Source: Clostridia bacterium (lineage in GTDB: Bacteria; Bacillota; Clostridia; UMGS1883). Taken from it: a stretch of 52,051 bases of DNA. Each line of letters starts with the position of its first letter. Positions within the stretch are counted from its first letter, which is position 1. The DNA is taken from NCBI GenBank assembly GCA_017451505.1, contig JAFTOF010000004.1, forward strand, positions 1 through 52,051. Reading direction: 5' to 3'. The notes beneath the pieces are model-generated. The model did no database searches. It saw only the letters and a list, made by a program, of their open reading frames with translations, and was not told the DNA's origin. The position numbers and the translations under genes were made by a program. Below are positions 50,916 through 52,051 of this stretch, piece after piece.

Positions 50916-52051
50916 TACCACCTTCACGGATAGCGAAACGAAGACCTTCTTCGATAGCGATAGCCTTCTGAAGTGCAACAGAGATTGTTACGTTATCGCC
51001 AGGCATACACATTTCTGTGCCTGCGGGAAGAGCGATTTCACCTGTAACGTCTGTTGTTCTGAAGTAGAACTGGGGACGGTAGTTGTTGAAGAAAGGTGTA
51101 TGACGGCCACCTTCATCCTTAGTAAGAACGTAAACTTCGCCCTTAAACTTTGTGTGAGGATGAATGCTACCGGGCTTAGCAAGAACCTGTCCTCTTTCGA
51201 TTTCAGTTCTCTGAACACCACGGAGAAGTGCACCGATGTTGTCACCAGCTTCAGCCTGAGGAAGAAGCTTTCTGAACATTTCGATACCTGTTACAACAAC
51301 CTTACGAGCCTCGTCTGCAAGACCAACGATTTCAACTTCTTCGTTAACAAGAAGTGTACCTCTTTCAACACGGCCTGTAGCAACTGTACCACGACCTGTG
51401 ATAGAGAATACGTCCTCGACGGGCATAAGGAAGGGAAGATCTGTGGGACGCTGAGGAGTAGGAATGTACTCATCAACCTTGTTCATAAGCTCAACGATAG
51501 GAGCATATTCGGGAGCATTGATATCTGTAGAAGTAGATTCAAGAACCTGAAGTGCACTACCGCAAACGATCGGGATGTCATCTCCCGGGAATTCGTATTC
51601 TGTAAGAAGATCACGGATTTCCATTTCAACGAGTTCAAGAAGCTCGTCATCGTCAACCTGGTCTCTCTTGTTCATGAATACTACGATATAGGGAACGCCA
51701 ACCTGACGGCTGAGAAGGATATGCTCACGAGTCTGAGGCATGGGACCATCTGCTGCAGAAACAACAAGGATAGCACCGTCCATCTGAGCAGCACCTGTGA
51801 TCATGTTCTTAACGTAGTCAGCATGTCCGGGGCAGTCAACGTGTGCGTAGTGACGAGTATCTGTTTCATACTCAACGTGTGCAGTAGAAATCGTGATTCC
51901 TCTTGCTTTTTCTTCGGGTGCCTTGTCGATCTGATCGTAAGCTGTGAAGTCAGCCTGACCCTTCATACCAAGTACCTTTGTGATTGCTGCGGTAAGAGAA
52001 GTCTTACCATGGTCAACGTGACCGATTGTACCAATGTTTACATGGGGCTTA
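50875..52051 (-). CDS. tuf: Elongation factor Tu (N-terminus beyond the window)
   Basis: The 391 residues seen run from [17 protein letters not shown] to the natural C-terminus. The usual first 6-9 residues lie past the window end. All GTPase motifs are present: [23 protein letters not shown] and SAL. It delivers aminoacyl-tRNA to the ribosome. Its last 12 codons and stop lie in the attachment repeat, so after integration the protein sequence is restored by the element's copy. Expression should be very high, which makes its 3' end an exposed and conserved target. Confidence 0.97.
   Translation of the reverse strand, partial: KPHVNIGTIGHVDHGKTSLTAAITKVLGMKGQADFTAYDQIDKAPEEKARGITISTAHVEYETDTRHYAHVDCPGHADYVKNMITGAAQMDGAILVVSAADGPMPQTREHILLSRQVGVPYIVVFMNKRDQVDDDELLELVEMEIRDLLTEYEFPGDDIPIVCGSALQVLESTSTDINAPEYAPIVELMNKVDEYIPTPQRPTDLPFLMPVEDVFSITGRGTVATGRVERGTLLVNEEVEIVGLADEARKVVVTGIEMFRKLLPQAEAGDNIGALLRGVQRTEIERGQVLAKPGSIHPHTKFKGEVYVLTKDEGGRHTPFFNNYRPQFYFRTTDVTGEIALPAGTEMCMPGDNVTISVALQKAIAIEEGLRFAIREGGRTVGSGVVSAIEE

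Overview
This looks like a chromosomal segment of an anaerobic, mid-to-low GC Firmicute, most likely a clostridium. The evidence is strong AGGAGG-type ribosome binding sites, frequent TTG starts, overlapping gene starts and stops, an NfnAB-type electron-transfer pair, a BofC-like protein, a NusG-domain-II/Gx-transporter pair and clostridial-style MtaB, NnrE-NnrD and PBP1A. No species can be named from the sequence alone. I saw no tRNA, rRNA or CRISPR array.

Layout. (1) 1-2468: a gene-free, hairpin-rich stretch, then a consensus promoter overlapped by a Fur-family operator, driving a Fur/Zur regulator and a metal ABC transporter (ATPase and permease; no binding protein in view). (2) 2467-20803: a phage-derived cluster. 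Almost all of it is one leftward transcription unit: three small genes, terminase small and large subunits, a TTG-started portal, scaffold, N4-gp56-type capsid, connector and tail proteins, two collagen-like fibres, holin and amidase. It is driven by a promoter facing a divergent LexA-type (S24, autocleaving) repressor, with three TTACGTAAGT-like operators between them. No integrase, replication, tape-measure or tail-tube gene was found. Inside it, at 6034-8269, lies a host-like nfnA-nfnB operon with its own promoter and terminator. (3) 20859-41855: housekeeping chromosome: CapA-like phosphatase, gltX, dGTPase-like HD protein, Gx transporter, NusG-II protein, polysaccharide deacetylase, mtaB, Nudix hydrolase, methyltransferase, glmS, Lrp regulator plus aminotransferase, MazEF-type toxin-antitoxin, nnrE-nnrD, PBP1A, BofC-like protein, zinc-ribbon/SH3 protein and a VanY-type carboxypeptidase.

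(4) 42046-50915: an AT-rich 8.8 kb integrative element inserted in the 3' end of tuf (elongation factor Tu). It is bounded by a perfect 47 bp direct repeat of the tuf 3' end. It carries a tyrosine integrase, three tandem small excisionase-like DNA-binding proteins, a replication-initiator-like protein, two XRE regulators, an ArdC-like antirestriction protein, a serine recombinase, a lipoprotein and a HEPN-motif Abi protein. The Abi gene has a promoter and a stable leader hairpin that may be a noncoding RNA partner. Repeated TGGTAGT words near both ends look like integrase arm sites. The element supplies tuf with a replacement C-terminus and terminator; the original terminator is stranded 8.8 kb away. 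(5) 50875-52051: tuf, lacking only its first few codons.

The best candidates for something new are the tuf-targeted element with its Abi/leader-RNA module, and the repressor-controlled packaging cluster with an embedded electron-transfer operon.
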